Made by a program: the position numbers and the translations under genes. A model generated the notes under the pieces. That model saw only the letters and a program-made list of their open reading frames with translations, made no database searches and was not told the DNA's origin. A stretch of DNA of 64,000 nt from Halomonas sp. I5-271120. Its GTDB lineage: Bacteria; Pseudomonadota; Gammaproteobacteria; Pseudomonadales; Halomonadaceae. The stretch lies in NCBI RefSeq assembly GCF_030553075.1, contig NZ_CP130701.1:3748368-3812367 (forward strand), read 5' to 3'. Positions within the stretch are counted from its first letter, which is position 1, and each line of letters opens with the position of its first letter. This document shows positions 49,522-58,554 of this stretch, piece after piece.

Positions 49522-51357
49522 TCATTCGATCTCGATCAGCACCTCGCCCGGCGTCACCCGGTCGCCCTTGGCCACGTGAATCGCCACCACGCTGCCGGCC
49601 TGGCGGGCATGTACCTCGGTCTCCATCTTCATGGCTTCGCTGATCAGCACCGGCTGGCCGGCTTCGACGCTGTCGCCAACGGCCACCAGCACCTCGACGA
49701 TATTGCCCGGCATGGCGGTGGTCACGTGCCCCTTGCCAGTGGCGCGAGCACGACCGCCCTTGCCACCGGCGCCAGCGTCATAGCTGTCGCGGGCCTCGAA
49801 GACCACCGACTCCGGCATGCCATCTAGGGTCAGATAGACCTGACGCTTGCCGCCGGCATCGCTGCCCACACCGGTGATCTGCACTTCATAGGACTCACCG
49901 TGCACGTCGATCACGAACTCGGTCGGCGTGGCCTCAGTAACCGGTCGCTGGGCATCGCTCGCCACCGGTGCCGGCATCGGCTCCGGCACCAGCGTGCCGT
50001 CATGACGCCCCTGGAGAAAGTCGCGCCCCAGGTCCGGGAACATGGCATAGGTCAGCACGTCTTCCTCACCTTCGGCGAGCTCGCCGATGTCGGCGGTAAG
50101 ACGCGCCATCTCGGGGTCTAGTTGGTCGGCCGGGCGCCCTTCCTCGATCTGCTGGTTGCCGACCGCACGCTTCCTGAGCCCCTCGTCCACCGCTGCCGGC
50201 GGCTGGCCATAGCCGCCCAGTAGATAGCGTTTGACCTCGTTGGTGATCGACTTGTAGCGACTGCCGGTGAGCACATTCATCACGGCCTGGGTGCCGACAA
50301 TCTGTGACGTCGGAGTGACCAGCGGCGGATAGCCGAGGTCAGCGCGTACCCGCGGAATCTCGGCGAAGACCTCGCGGATCTGCGACAGGGCGTTCTGCTC
50401 CTTCAACTGGTTGGCCAGGTTAGACATCATGCCACCAGGCACCTGATTGATCTGTACCGCCACGTCCTCGCGGGTGAACTCGCTCTCGTAGCCAGCGTAC
50501 TTCTTGCGCACCTCACGCAGCTGATCACCCACGGCCTTGATGGCTTCGAGGTCGAGGCCGGTATCAAAGGGTGTGTCCTTGAAGGCTGCCACCATAGCCT
50601 CGGTGGACGGGTGGCTTGTCCCGCCGGCAAAGGCCGAGTTGCAGGTGTCGATATGCCGACAGCCAGCCTCGACGGCCTTGAGGTGGCACTGGGAGGCCAG
50701 TCCAGACGTCGCGTGGGCATGAAGATGCACCGGCACCTCGACGGCCTCCACCAGCGCTGCCACCAGCTCCTGAGTCGCATAGGGTGTCAGCAGGCCGGCC
50801 ATATCCTTGATGGCGATGGAATCGGCGCCCATATCGACCAGGCGACGGGCGTCCGCGACGAAACGCTCAAGCGTGTGCACCGGGCTGACCGTATAGCAGA
50901 GCGTGCCCTGGGCATGCTTGCCGCTGGCTTTGACCGCGCGCATGGCGGTTTCCAGGTTGCGCAGGTCATTGAGGGCATCGAAGACCCGAAAGATGTCGAT
51001 GCCGTTATCGGCGGACTTGGCGACGAAGCGCTCCACCACGTCATCGGCATAGTGACGGTAGCCGAGCAGGTTCTGGCCCCTCAGCAGCATCTGCAATGGG
51101 GTGTTGGGCAGCGCTTCCTTGAGCTGCACCAGCCGCTGCCAGGGGTCTTCCTTGAGAAAGCGCACACAGGCATCGAAGGTCGCCCCGCCCCAGACTTCCA
51201 GCGAATGGAAGCCGATGGCATCCAGTGCAGGACACACCGGCAGCATGTCCTCGGTACGCAGGCGGGTGGCAATCAGCGACTGATGGCCATCGCGTAGCAC
51301 CACGTCGGTGATACTGACGGCATCGGCGGCGGCAGAGGAAGCAGTTGTCGTTGTCAT
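49522..51357 (-). CDS. pycB: Pyruvate carboxylase subunit B (carboxyltransferase-biotin carrier)
   Basis: This 611-residue subunit transfers carboxyl from biotin to pyruvate, giving oxaloacetate. The N-terminal carboxyltransferase has DVVLRDGHQSLIATR, WGGATFDACVRFL and VPVHLHAHATSGLA with metal-binding His residues. QVPGGMMSNL begins the PYC/OadA domain. The C-terminal biotinyl domain carries ISEAMKMETEV, where Lys takes biotin. The start at ATG 51357 follows AAGGAGAA. OadA of sodium pumps looks alike, but no membrane beta subunit is here and pycA follows, so pyruvate carboxylase is preferred. Confidence 0.9.
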   Translation of the reverse strand: MTTTTASSAAADAVSITDVVLRDGHQSLIATRLRTEDMLPVCPALDAIGFHSLEVWGGATFDACVRFLKEDPWQRLVQLKEALPNTPLQMLLRGQNLLGYRHYADDVVERFVAKSADNGIDIFRVFDALNDLRNLETAMRAVKASGKHAQGTLCYTVSPVHTLERFVADARRLVDMGADSIAIKDMAGLLTPYATQELVAALVEAVEVPVHLHAHATSGLASQCHLKAVEAGCRHIDTCNSAFAGGTSHPSTEAMVAAFKDTPFDTGLDLEAIKAVGDQLREVRKKYAGYESEFTREDVAVQINQVPGGMMSNLANQLKEQNALSQIREVFAEIPRVRADLGYPPLVTPTSQIVGTQAVMNVLTGSRYKSITNEVKRYLLGGYGQPPAAVDEGLRKRAVGNQQIEEGRPADQLDPEMARLTADIGELAEGEEDVLTYAMFPDLGRDFLQGRHDGTLVPEPMPAPVASDAQRPVTEATPTEFVIDVHGESYEVQITGVGSDAGGKRQVYLTLDGMPESVVFEARDSYDAGAGGKGGRARATGKGHVTTAMPGNIVEVLVAVGDSVEAGQPVLISEAMKMETEVHARQAGSVVAIHVAKGDRVTPGEVLIEIE

Positions 51358-51367
51358 GAGGTTCTCC

Positions 51368-52783
51368 TTAGAGGCCGGCGTGAGCGGCAATGGCGGCGGC
51401 AATCACCAGGGCCGCCTCTTCGGGGTTGCGCTTGACCGAGTACTGCAAGAGCTCGGGATGGGCCGGCACGAAACCGGTATCGAAATGCCCGCTACGGAAG
51501 TCTGCGTGGCGCAGGATCTCCTCGTAGTAGGGGGCCGTGGTCTTTACGCCTTGCAGACGCATGTCGTTGAGCGCCCGGATGCCTCGATCGAGGGTCTCTT
51601 CCCAGGTCAGCCCCCAGACCACCAGCTTCAGGCACAGCGAGTCGAAGTAAGGGGGAATCTGGTAGCCGGTATAGATGGCGGTATCGGTGCGCACCCCGGG
51701 GCCACCCGGTGCGTAGTAGCGCGTGATGCGCCCGAAAGACGGCAGAAAGTCATTCTTGGGGTCTTCGGCGTTAATGCGGAACTGGATCGCATAGCCGTGG
51801 TAATAGATGTCTTCCTGGCGAAAGGACAACTTGTGGCCGCTGGCAATACGCAACTGCTCACGGACGATATCCACCCCGGTGATGGCTTCGGTAATGGTGT
51901 GCTCGACCTGGACCCGGGTGTTCATCTCCATGAAGTAGATCTCGTTGCCCTTGACCAGGAACTCCACTGTGCCGGCGTTTTCATAGCCCACGGCCCTGGC
52001 CGCGCGTACGCCTAGCTCGCCGACATAGGCGCGCTGCTCGGGGGTCAGCTGGGGGCTGGGGGCGATCTCGATCAGTTTCTGATTACGCCGCTGAATGGAG
52101 CAGTCACGCTCGAAGAGATGGATCACGCTGCCATGCTTGTCGGCGAGGATCTGTACCTCGATGTGATGCGGGTCGACCACGCACTTCTCGAGAAACACAT
52201 CGGCAGAGCCGAAGGCCTTGGTGGCCTCGGACACCACTCGCTCCCAGGCCTGCTCGAGCTGGTCTGCACTGTCGCAGCGGCGAATGCCTCGGCCACCGCC
52301 GCCAGAGGTCGCCTTGAGCATGACCGGATAGCCGATGCGTTCGGCTTCGACAAGAGCGGCGGCACAGTCTGCCAGATTGCCCTCTGAGCCAGGGGTGACC
52401 GGTACTCCTGCATCGCGCATGGCGCGCCGGGCGGCGGTCTTGTCGCCCATGCGGGCGATGACCTCGGAGCTCGGACCGACAAAAGCGATGCCGGCGTCCT
52501 CGCAGATGCGGGCAAACTCATGGTTTTCGGAAAGAAATCCATAGCCGGGATGGATGGCGTCACAGCCGGTTTCACGGGCAAGGTCGACTAGACGCCTTGG
52601 ATCAAGGTAGCCCTCGAGGGGGTCATCGCCGACCTGATAAGCCTCATCGGCGCGCTTGACGTGCAGGGCAAAGCGGTCGGGCTCGGTGTAAATAGCCACC
52701 GAGCGAATGCCCAGCTCGGCACAGGCCCGCTCGATGCGAACGGCGATCTCGCCGCGGTTAGCAATCAACAGTTTCTGGAACAC
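51368..52783 (-). CDS. pycA: Pyruvate carboxylase subunit A (biotin carboxylase)
   Basis: This 471-residue ATP-grasp subunit carboxylates biotin using bicarbonate and ATP. It begins KLLIANRGEIAVRIERAC, the biotin carboxylase signature. It has KATSGGGGRGIRRC (glycine-rich ATP loop), ERDCSIQRRNQKLIEIAPSP and EMNTRVQVEHTITE. AccC resembles it, but pairing with pycB (10-bp gap) and a divergent LysR gene is the pycA-pycB-pycR layout I recall from Pseudomonas. It supplies oxaloacetate to the TCA cycle. Confidence 0.9.
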   Translation of the reverse strand: MFQKLLIANRGEIAVRIERACAELGIRSVAIYTEPDRFALHVKRADEAYQVGDDPLEGYLDPRRLVDLARETGCDAIHPGYGFLSENHEFARICEDAGIAFVGPSSEVIARMGDKTAARRAMRDAGVPVTPGSEGNLADCAAALVEAERIGYPVMLKATSGGGGRGIRRCDSADQLEQAWERVVSEATKAFGSADVFLEKCVVDPHHIEVQILADKHGSVIHLFERDCSIQRRNQKLIEIAPSPQLTPEQRAYVGELGVRAARAVGYENAGTVEFLVKGNEIYFMEMNTRVQVEHTITEAITGVDIVREQLRIASGHKLSFRQEDIYYHGYAIQFRINAEDPKNDFLPSFGRITRYYAPGGPGVRTDTAIYTGYQIPPYFDSLCLKLVVWGLTWEETLDRGIRALNDMRLQGVKTTAPYYEEILRHADFRSGHFDTGFVPAHPELLQYSVKRNPEEAALVIAAAIAAHAGL

Positions 52784-52977
52784 GGGTCGAACCTCCAGGG
52801 TGACGGGTTGCGTCCTGAGCGGGCCTGCGAAACACTCGAGAGCCCCCGGAAGGTCGACATTTCTTCCTTCCCATTGCTCTTCCAGCGGCTCACGGGTATC
52901 CAGCTACCCCCGTGCAGAACGTTTTTTCACGCTACCGGGTGTCGAACCAATAGAAAAATTGATATTTTTTTGCCAAC

Positions 52978-52999
52978 CTATAAGCTATACCTTATAGCT
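52978..52999. promoter_or_regulatory. Overlapping palindromes between pycA and the LysR gene
   Basis: CTATAAG-N6-CTTATAG (52978-52997) overlaps AGCTATA-CCT-TATAGCT (52983-52999). The first has the length and central spacing of a LysR-type T-N11-A box. It lies 17-36 bp before the regulator start and about 200 bp before pycA, where autoregulation and divergent control would be expected. Confidence 0.6.
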
Positions 53000-53013
53000 A
53001 GACCTTTGCGGGA

Positions 53014-54015
53014 ATGCCGATGACTCGACCCAGTCTGCTCAATCGCCTGACGTTTCGTCAGTTGCAGGTCTTTCAGGCCGTGCATCGCCAGCAGTCGTAC
53101 TCCCGGGCCGCCGAGCAGCTAGGCCTCACCCAGCCCGCGGTGAGCGCCCAGATCCGACAGCTCGAGCAGGCGCTGGAGCAGCCGCTGTTCAAGTATGCCG
53201 GCAAGACCCTGCACGTACTGCCAGCCGCCGATGCGCTGGCCGCCTCAGTGACCTCGATCTTCGGCCAGGTGTCGAGCCTCCAGATGGAGCTCTCCGAGAT
53301 CGCCGGCACCATTCGCGGCGAGCTCAACCTGGCCGCGGTTTCCACCGCCCAATACGTGGTCCCCCATATTCTGGCCCGTTTTCGCGCCCGCTATCCGGAA
53401 GTCACCATTCGCCTGCGCGTCTGCAACCGCAGCCAGGCCCTCGAGCGACTGGCCGAACGGCGTGACGACCTAGTGATCATGGGCATGGTGCCGCAAGATG
53501 CCCAACTGGCCTTCATGCCGATCCTCGACAACGAGATGATCCCGGTCGTCTGGCCGGGCCATCCGCTGCTGACGGCCAACAAACCGAGCCTTGAAGATTT
53601 TGCTCGCCACTACGTGCTGATGCGCGAACCCGGCTCCGGGACGCGGACCGCCTTCGAGGAGTTCGCCGCTAGGGAGCGGGTGTCGCTGCCGCATACCATC
53701 GAGCTTGGCACCAACGAGGCGATCAAGCAGGGGATCATGGCGCACCTGGGCGTTGCGGTATTGCCGCGACTAGCCGTGCAGCTGGAAATCGCCTCCGGCC
53801 TTTTGGCATCGCCCAAGCTGCCCGGCTTCCCGCTCAAGCGGTCCTGGTGCACCGTCTACCCCAAGGACCGGCCGCCCTCGCCGGTTACCGAACTGTTCCT
53901 GCGCTGCGTGCGAGAGCTACTGCCAGAGCTCAATCGCCACTTCAGCGGGCCTCTCGAACCCATGCCGGGCCACAGCGTGGTTTGCCTGCCGGCGGTGGAC
54001 AGCCAGCAGACCTAG
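53014..54015 (+). CDS. pycR: LysR-family regulator, probable PycR
   Basis: This 333-residue protein has the N-terminal winged helix-turn-helix with LTFRQLQVFQAVHRQQSYSR and AAEQLGLTQPAVSAQIRQLE (residues about 9-65). A periplasmic-binding-like effector domain follows. Divergent placement beside pycA/pycB indicates control of pyruvate carboxylase, as PycR does in Pseudomonas. The effector-domain end also resembles CbbR-like regulators. The start may be 53014 or the ATG at 53020. A bidirectional terminator follows. Confidence 0.82.
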   Translation: MPMTRPSLLNRLTFRQLQVFQAVHRQQSYSRAAEQLGLTQPAVSAQIRQLEQALEQPLFKYAGKTLHVLPAADALAASVTSIFGQVSSLQMELSEIAGTIRGELNLAAVSTAQYVVPHILARFRARYPEVTIRLRVCNRSQALERLAERRDDLVIMGMVPQDAQLAFMPILDNEMIPVVWPGHPLLTANKPSLEDFARHYVLMREPGSGTRTAFEEFAARERVSLPHTIELGTNEAIKQGIMAHLGVAVLPRLAVQLEIASGLLASPKLPGFPLKRSWCTVYPKDRPPSPVTELFLRCVRELLPELNRHFSGPLEPMPGHSVVCLPAVDSQQT

Positions 54016-54084
54016 GCGTTGTCTGAAAACTGTCTGCGCTCGCCGACTTTTCAAACAGTGCCTAGCACGTCTCTTGCAGACATC

Positions 54085-54115
54085 AAAAAGCCGGGCTCCA
54101 TAAGCCCGGCTTTTT
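54085..54115. terminator. Bidirectional terminator between pycR and dcd
   Basis: A perfect 13-bp inverted repeat, AAAAAGCCGGGCT and its complement with a 5-base loop, lies between these convergent genes. A- and T-runs on each side support use in both directions. Confidence 0.9.
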
Positions 54116-54146
54116 GGTGTATCTCAGTCCCATCCGTGGCGGGATA

Positions 54147-54713
54147 TCAGGTGCGCGGCAGGGTGACACCACGCTGACCCATGTATTTGCCGCCCCGGTC
54201 CTTGTAAGAAGTCTCGCAGACCTCATCGGATTCCAGGAACAGCATCTGCGCCACGCCCTCGTTGGCGTAGATCTTGGCCGGCAGATTGGTGGTGTTGGAA
54301 AATTCGAGCGTCACATGCCCTTCCCATTCCGGCTCCAGGGGCGTGACATTGACGATGATGCCGCAACGGGCATAGGTCGACTTGCCTAGGCAGATAGTCA
54401 GCACATTGCGCGGGATGCGGAAGTACTCGATGGTGCGGGCCAGGGCAAAGGAGTTGGGCGGGATCACGCAGACATCGCCTTTGACATCAACGAAGCTCTT
54501 CTCGTCGAAGGCTTTCGGGTCGACGACCGCCGAATGGATGTTGGTGAAAACCTTGAACTCGTCGGAGCAGCGCACGTCGTAGCCGTAGCTTGACGTGCCG
54601 TAGGAGATCACCCGCTGCTCGTTGACGTAACGCACCTGATCCTCCATGAACGGTTCGATCATGGCGTCACTGGCGGCCATGCGACGGATCCAGTTATCGG
54701 ACTTGATGCTCAT
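54147..54713 (-). CDS. dcd: dCTP deaminase
   Basis: Dcd makes dUTP from dCTP, the main route to dTMP. The 188-residue protein starts [20 protein letters not shown]. It has [14 protein letters not shown], the Ser/Arg-bearing nucleotide loop [10 protein letters not shown], and [18 protein letters not shown] with the catalytic Glu near residue 138. The start is ATG 54713, which gives the standard length; the frame extends further upstream but without similarity. It lies downstream of apbC on the same strand, separated by 142 bp. Confidence 0.95.
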   Translation of the reverse strand: MSIKSDNWIRRMAASDAMIEPFMEDQVRYVNEQRVISYGTSSYGYDVRCSDEFKVFTNIHSAVVDPKAFDEKSFVDVKGDVCVIPPNSFALARTIEYFRIPRNVLTICLGKSTYARCGIIVNVTPLEPEWEGHVTLEFSNTTNLPAKIYANEGVAQMLFLESDEVCETSYKDRGGKYMGQRGVTLPRT

Positions 54714-54855
54714 CGGGGATTCCTTGAGGTGCGTCGAGGGTGAAGGGCAAAAAACAGGGCCGCTATCATAACGGCCCTGACGGCGTTCCAAAAGGCTTGC
54801 GAGCGGCAAGCCCTCATGACCGGGTTTCATGAACCAACTTGTGGCCTGAGCCGAT

Positions 54856-55656
54856 CTAGTCGCCGAAGGAGATGTTCGGCCCTTCGGCTTGCTGGGCGGT
54901 AACGCCCTCGACCACGGCACGCGCCACCTTGCGGAAGGTTTGCGCCACGTCGCCCTCAGGCTCGGCGACCACGGTAGGTCGGCCGCCATCCGCCTGCTCG
55001 CGGATGCCCAGACTCAGCGGCAGCTGGCCCAGCAGCGTGGTCTCGTACTGAGCGGCAATGCGCTCGCCGCCGCCGGCGCCGAAAATCGGCTCCTGGTGGC
55101 CGCACTCCGAGCAGACATGCAGGCTCATGTTTTCGACGATGCCCAGCACCGGCACATTGACTTTGCGGAACATCTCGATGCCCTTGCGCGCGTCCAGCAG
55201 CGCGATGTCCTGGGGAGTAGTGACGATCACCGCCCCGTCGACCTCGACCTTCTGAGCCAGCGTCAGCTGGATGTCGCCGGTACCCGGCGGCATGTCGATG
55301 AACAGATAATCGAGATCGTCCCAGGCGGTCTGATTGAGCATCTGCTGGAAGGCACCGGCGACCATGGGTCCGCGCCACACCATCGGCTCAGTGATATCGA
55401 CCAGGAAGGCCATCGACATCGCCTGGATGCCATGAGCTTCGAGAGGGGCGAATTGGTTATCCCCCACCTGATGCGGGCGCACGCCCTCACCGATGCCCAG
55501 CATCTGGGCCTGGCTGGGGCCATAGATATCGGCATCCAGCAGGCCGACTCGATAGCCTTCGGCCGCCATGGCCAACGCCAGGTTGGCAGTTACAGTGGAC
55601 TTGCCAACGCCGCCCTTGCCCGACGCCACGGCGACGATATGCTTTACACCCTCCAT
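54856..55656 (-). CDS. apbC: Iron-sulfur cluster carrier protein ApbC/Mrp
   Basis: This MRP/NBP35-type ATPase carries Fe-S clusters to apo-proteins. The short form (266 residues) lacks the N-terminal MIP18-like domain. It has the deviant Walker [20 protein letters not shown] and [21 protein letters not shown] is the Walker B region. The cluster-binding CxxC is in [15 protein letters not shown] chose ATG 55656 with AGGAGA upstream; ATG 55677 is in frame and possible. dcd follows. Confidence 0.92.
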   Translation of the reverse strand: MEGVKHIVAVASGKGGVGKSTVTANLALAMAAEGYRVGLLDADIYGPSQAQMLGIGEGVRPHQVGDNQFAPLEAHGIQAMSMAFLVDITEPMVWRGPMVAGAFQQMLNQTAWDDLDYLFIDMPPGTGDIQLTLAQKVEVDGAVIVTTPQDIALLDARKGIEMFRKVNVPVLGIVENMSLHVCSECGHQEPIFGAGGGERIAAQYETTLLGQLPLSLGIREQADGGRPTVVAEPEGDVAQTFRKVARAVVEGVTAQQAEGPNISFGD

Positions 55657-55825
55657 TACGATCTTCTCCTGTGTCATTGATCGTCGGCATCGCATGCCGC
55701 CATGAAGCGAGTATAACCCGCGTGACCCGGCCAATCCCAAGCGGGATAGTCAACTTTTCACCCGCGGATGTCTATGCAGGTCACGGCGCATAAACGAGGC
55801 ATCGTTTACCCCCAGTTTCTGACCT

Positions 55826-55936
55826 AGCCTCTGCCCTAACCTCTGCCCACTGATCTAACGTCTGGTCCAAACCCTGACTTAAGCTCTGATCCCCCTGATC
55901 TAGACTCTGGCCAATACCCTGCCCAATACCCTGCCC
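55826..55936. repeat. Degenerate short tandem repeats upstream of phosphoribosyltransferase
   Basis: The 328-bp gap between apbC and the next gene (55657-55984) has no gene. Its second half is a run of degenerate 12-16 bp units containing CTCTGNCC and CCCTGCCC. It includes two perfect adjacent copies of AATACCCTGCCC at 55913-55936. They run to within 50 bp of the next start codon. Confidence 0.7.
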
Positions 55937-55984
55937 TACGCTTTGTCCTACGCTAAAGCGGAAGCCCTTCAAGACGGATATGAA

Positions 55985-56638
55985 ATGCTCTTCCGAGACC
56001 GCCAAGATGCCGGTTGGCAGCTCGCCACCGCGCTGCGTGACTATCGCCAACCACTGGTCCTTGGCCTGCCTCGCGGCGGTGTGACGGTGGCCTTCGAGGT
56101 GGCGCAGGCACTGGGCGGCGAGCTCGATGTGCTGGTAGTGCGCAAGCTGGGTGTGCCCTGGCAACCGGAGCTTGCCATGGGGGCCATTGCCAGTAACGGC
56201 ATCTGCATCCTGAATCATGCCCTGATCGCGCGCCTAGGCGTCAGTCAGGAGCGACTCAACGCTATCATTGCCGACGAGACCCGTGAGCTGAAACGACGCG
56301 AGTTAGCCTATCGAGGTCACCGACCTCTACCACGCATCACCGGGCGCAGCGTGATCGTGGTCGACGACGGCCTGGCCACCGGGGCTACCATGCAGGCTGC
56401 CGTGGAGGCCCTGCGGGAAGACGCACCCGGAGAATTAGTGGTGGCTGTGCCGGTGGCGGCCGCCGACAGCCTCGCCGAGATCGCCACACTCGCCGACCGG
56501 GTCGTTTGCCTGCACGCGCCGCACGCATTCATGTCGGTGGGCCAGTGGTACCAGACCTTCGGGCAGACCAGTGATGAAGAGGTGATTGCGCTACTGGCAA
56601 GAGCGTCATCGGCATCTGGTGACACCGCGGAACCCTAA
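55985..56638 (+). CDS. Phosphoribosyltransferase-domain protein
   Basis: This 217-residue protein has the type-I PRTase fold. LVLGLPRGGVTVAFEVAQAL lies near the N-terminus. SVIVVDDGLATGATMQAA is the PRPP-binding loop with the acidic pair. The middle has DVLVVRKLGVPWQPELAMGA, typical of a family of unassigned PRTases often annotated as phosphoribosyltransferase-like. I chose ATG 55985; a TTG at 55943 is in frame. Whether it is a base-salvage enzyme is unknown. Confidence 0.78.
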   Translation: MLFRDRQDAGWQLATALRDYRQPLVLGLPRGGVTVAFEVAQALGGELDVLVVRKLGVPWQPELAMGAIASNGICILNHALIARLGVSQERLNAIIADETRELKRRELAYRGHRPLPRITGRSVIVVDDGLATGATMQAAVEALREDAPGELVVAVPVAAADSLAEIATLADRVVCLHAPHAFMSVGQWYQTFGQTSDEEVIALLARASSASGDTAEP

Positions 56639-56680
56639 TTAGAGATGTTCAATATTAGAGAAGAACCATACCTTAGATAC

Positions 56681-56708
56681 GACACGGCCCCCGTGCGGGG
56701 GCCGTGTC
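56681..56708. terminator. GC-rich hairpin after the phosphoribosyltransferase gene
   Basis: GACACGGCCCCC and its exact complement flank GTGC, 43 bp after the stop. No T-run follows on the plus strand. It lies between convergent genes. Confidence 0.65.
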
Positions 56709-56789
56709 ACATGCGGTAATGGTTTCACCTGCTAAGGTTCAGCCGCTCGCGGTGGCGATACTCCTCCGCCTAGTGCGAGCGCCCTGGGA

Positions 56790-57908
56790 TCATTCAGCAG
56801 CCTCCGGCTCCTGCTTGATCTCGGTCTGGTTGCTCTGTTCTTCGGCGGCTTTTGCTTGATCCGCTTCCTGCAGGCTCGCGCTGGCGGCCTTGTCGCTTGT
56901 CGCAGTGGCATCATTCGCCGCAGCCGTGCCCGAAGCATCGCTCGCTTCGGCGCTACCGCCATTACTCTTGTCATTACTCTCAGCGCTAGTCTCAGAGGCT
57001 CCCTTGGACTCAGAGGCTCCCTTGGACTCAGAGGAATCCATAGACGCAGAGGCTCCATTGGACTCAGAGGAATCCATAGACGCAGAGGACCCTACAGAGA
57101 CCTGGCTTAGCTCGTCACGCCATTCGGCGAGCTGCGCCTCAAGACGATCCAGCTGATTCCGACGCGCATCGGCCTGATCGCTCAGGTCAGCAATCTCCGT
57201 TTGCAGGCTGTCGCGCTGCTGCTGAGTAGCGTCGAGCTCATTGAGAGCTTGGGTCAGGTTTTCATCGACATGGGCAAAGGACTGCTCGGCGGCCGCGATC
57301 TTGCCCTCCAACGAGGCTGACTGCTCTTCGCGGCTGGCAATTTCCTGCTCGAGTGCGTCGCGACGCTCTTGCAGTGACGCGATGTTGCTTTCGAGCTCTG
57401 CCTGACGTCCTTCGGCATCGGCAATGGCACTGCGGCTCTCTTCGAGGGTCGCCTGGGCCTCATCGCGGTCCTTGACGGCCTGCTCTACCTGATCGGAAAG
57501 GGTCTCGTACTCGGCCTGACGCGAGGCGATCGTGGCATCCAGCTCATCGATCTGCGCCTGGCGTTCTTCGAGGGTCGAGGTCATGGCATCCTGACGGGAC
57601 TGCGCTTCGCTGACACTTTCCTCGAGGGTCGCCAGACGCGTCTTGGCGGCTTCAACCTGGCTGTTCAGGTCAGAAAGAGCCGCCTCTGCAGCGTCAATGG
57701 AATCATAGGTCTCGCTGAAGGAGGCGACACGGTCGCTCAGTGTCTGCCGTTCGCTTTCAAGCTCTGCCACTCTGGCTTCGAGCTGCTCACGCTCGCTGCT
57801 GGCACTGGAGCTGGCGTAGAAGGCATAGAGCACCACCAGCACCAGCACAACCACCAGCGCCTTGACCCGGTTGTCTTTCAGTAGTTCACCTACCGATTGA
57901 TCCGCCAT
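56790..57908 (-). CDS. Membrane-anchored long coiled-coil protein, function unknown
   Basis: The 372-residue protein has a short cytoplasmic N-terminus and one membrane helix (about residues 16-32). A continuous coiled coil (about 38-265) rich in Glu, Ala, Gln and Leu follows. A Ser/Ala/Glu-rich low-complexity tail ends the protein. The tail contains 12-residue repeats (GASASMDSSES), encoded by near-identical 36-bp units, and 6-residue SKGASE units. No enzymatic motif is visible. Coding repeats in the tail probably expand and contract. A role in cell-envelope organisation is possible but not shown. Confidence 0.75.
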   Translation of the reverse strand: MADQSVGELLKDNRVKALVVVLVLVVLYAFYASSSASSEREQLEARVAELESERQTLSDRVASFSETYDSIDAAEAALSDLNSQVEAAKTRLATLEESVSEAQSRQDAMTSTLEERQAQIDELDATIASRQAEYETLSDQVEQAVKDRDEAQATLEESRSAIADAEGRQAELESNIASLQERRDALEQEIASREEQSASLEGKIAAAEQSFAHVDENLTQALNELDATQQQRDSLQTEIADLSDQADARRNQLDRLEAQLAEWRDELSQVSVGSSASMDSSESNGASASMDSSESKGASESKGASETSAESNDKSNGGSAEASDASGTAAANDATATSDKAASASLQEADQAKAAEEQSNQTEIKQEPEAAE

Positions 57909-58039
57909 CTTATCGTCTCCTGTCAGCCCGACTGATTGATTATCAGCGAGGCAATTGAACCATCGCAGTCCCGGACGCTAGCCGTCCGGGCCGAGCCTAC
58001 AAGATAGGGGATACCAGCGTTGACTGCCATGCAGCAGGA

Positions 58040-58465
58040 TCAGTCGATGGCCTGGCGACTCACCTTGCCACGCAGGGCCTTGTGCTTGCCGCGCTGCTTC
58101 TTCTGTTCGATGCGTCGCTTCTTGGCGCCCTTGCTGGGGCGAGTGGGAACGCGTTTCTTGGGGGCGTAAAGCACGCGCTTGATCAGTGACTTGAGTCGCG
58201 CCAGCGCCTCCTGGCGATTACGCTCCTGAGTGCGGTGCTCCTGGGCCTTGATGATCACCACGCCGTCGCGGCTGATGCGCTTGTCCCGAAGCGCCAAAAG
58301 CTGCTCTTTGACGCCTTCGGGCAGATGAGAGGCACGAATATCGAAACGCAGATGAATCGCCGAAGCGACCTTGTTGACGTTCTGCCCGCCGGCGCCCTGG
58401 GAGCGAACTGCCTGCAGCTCCAGTTCGTCGTCGTTGATCACAATCTGTCGCGATACTTCCAGCAT
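58040..58465 (-). CDS. arfB: Alternative ribosome-rescue factor ArfB (YaeJ-type peptidyl-tRNA hydrolase)
   Basis: ArfB frees peptidyl-tRNA on ribosomes stalled at the end of an mRNA. The 141-residue protein has the release-factor-like GGQ motif in RSQGAGGQNVNKVASAIHLR. The C-terminal tail is highly basic (KKRVPTRPSKGAKKRR and onward), as needed to enter the empty mRNA channel. It has no codon-recognition domain, matching the short form. It lies alone between the coiled-coil gene and corA. Confidence 0.93.
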   Translation of the reverse strand: MLEVSRQIVINDDELELQAVRSQGAGGQNVNKVASAIHLRFDIRASHLPEGVKEQLLALRDKRISRDGVVIIKAQEHRTQERNRQEALARLKSLIKRVLYAPKKRVPTRPSKGAKKRRIEQKKQRGKHKALRGKVSRQAID

Positions 58466-58554
58466 TAACGTGAGTCCTTGTATCCGGCGTGTTTATACAG
58501 CGAGGGTATCCAGCGTGGATATCCGGCGTTGATGTATTGATGCTCTCCATCGAC

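Noticed and set aside
49522..52783. Oxaloacetate decarboxylase sodium pump (OadA-type) reading of pycB
   Set aside because: No membrane beta or gamma subunit is present, and a biotin carboxylase subunit plus a divergent LysR gene fit pyruvate carboxylase.
55781..56218. Gln/Gly-rich minus-strand frame over the phosphoribosyltransferase start
   Set aside because: Its repeats come from the degenerate intergenic DNA repeats, and the rest is antisense to a conserved enzyme.
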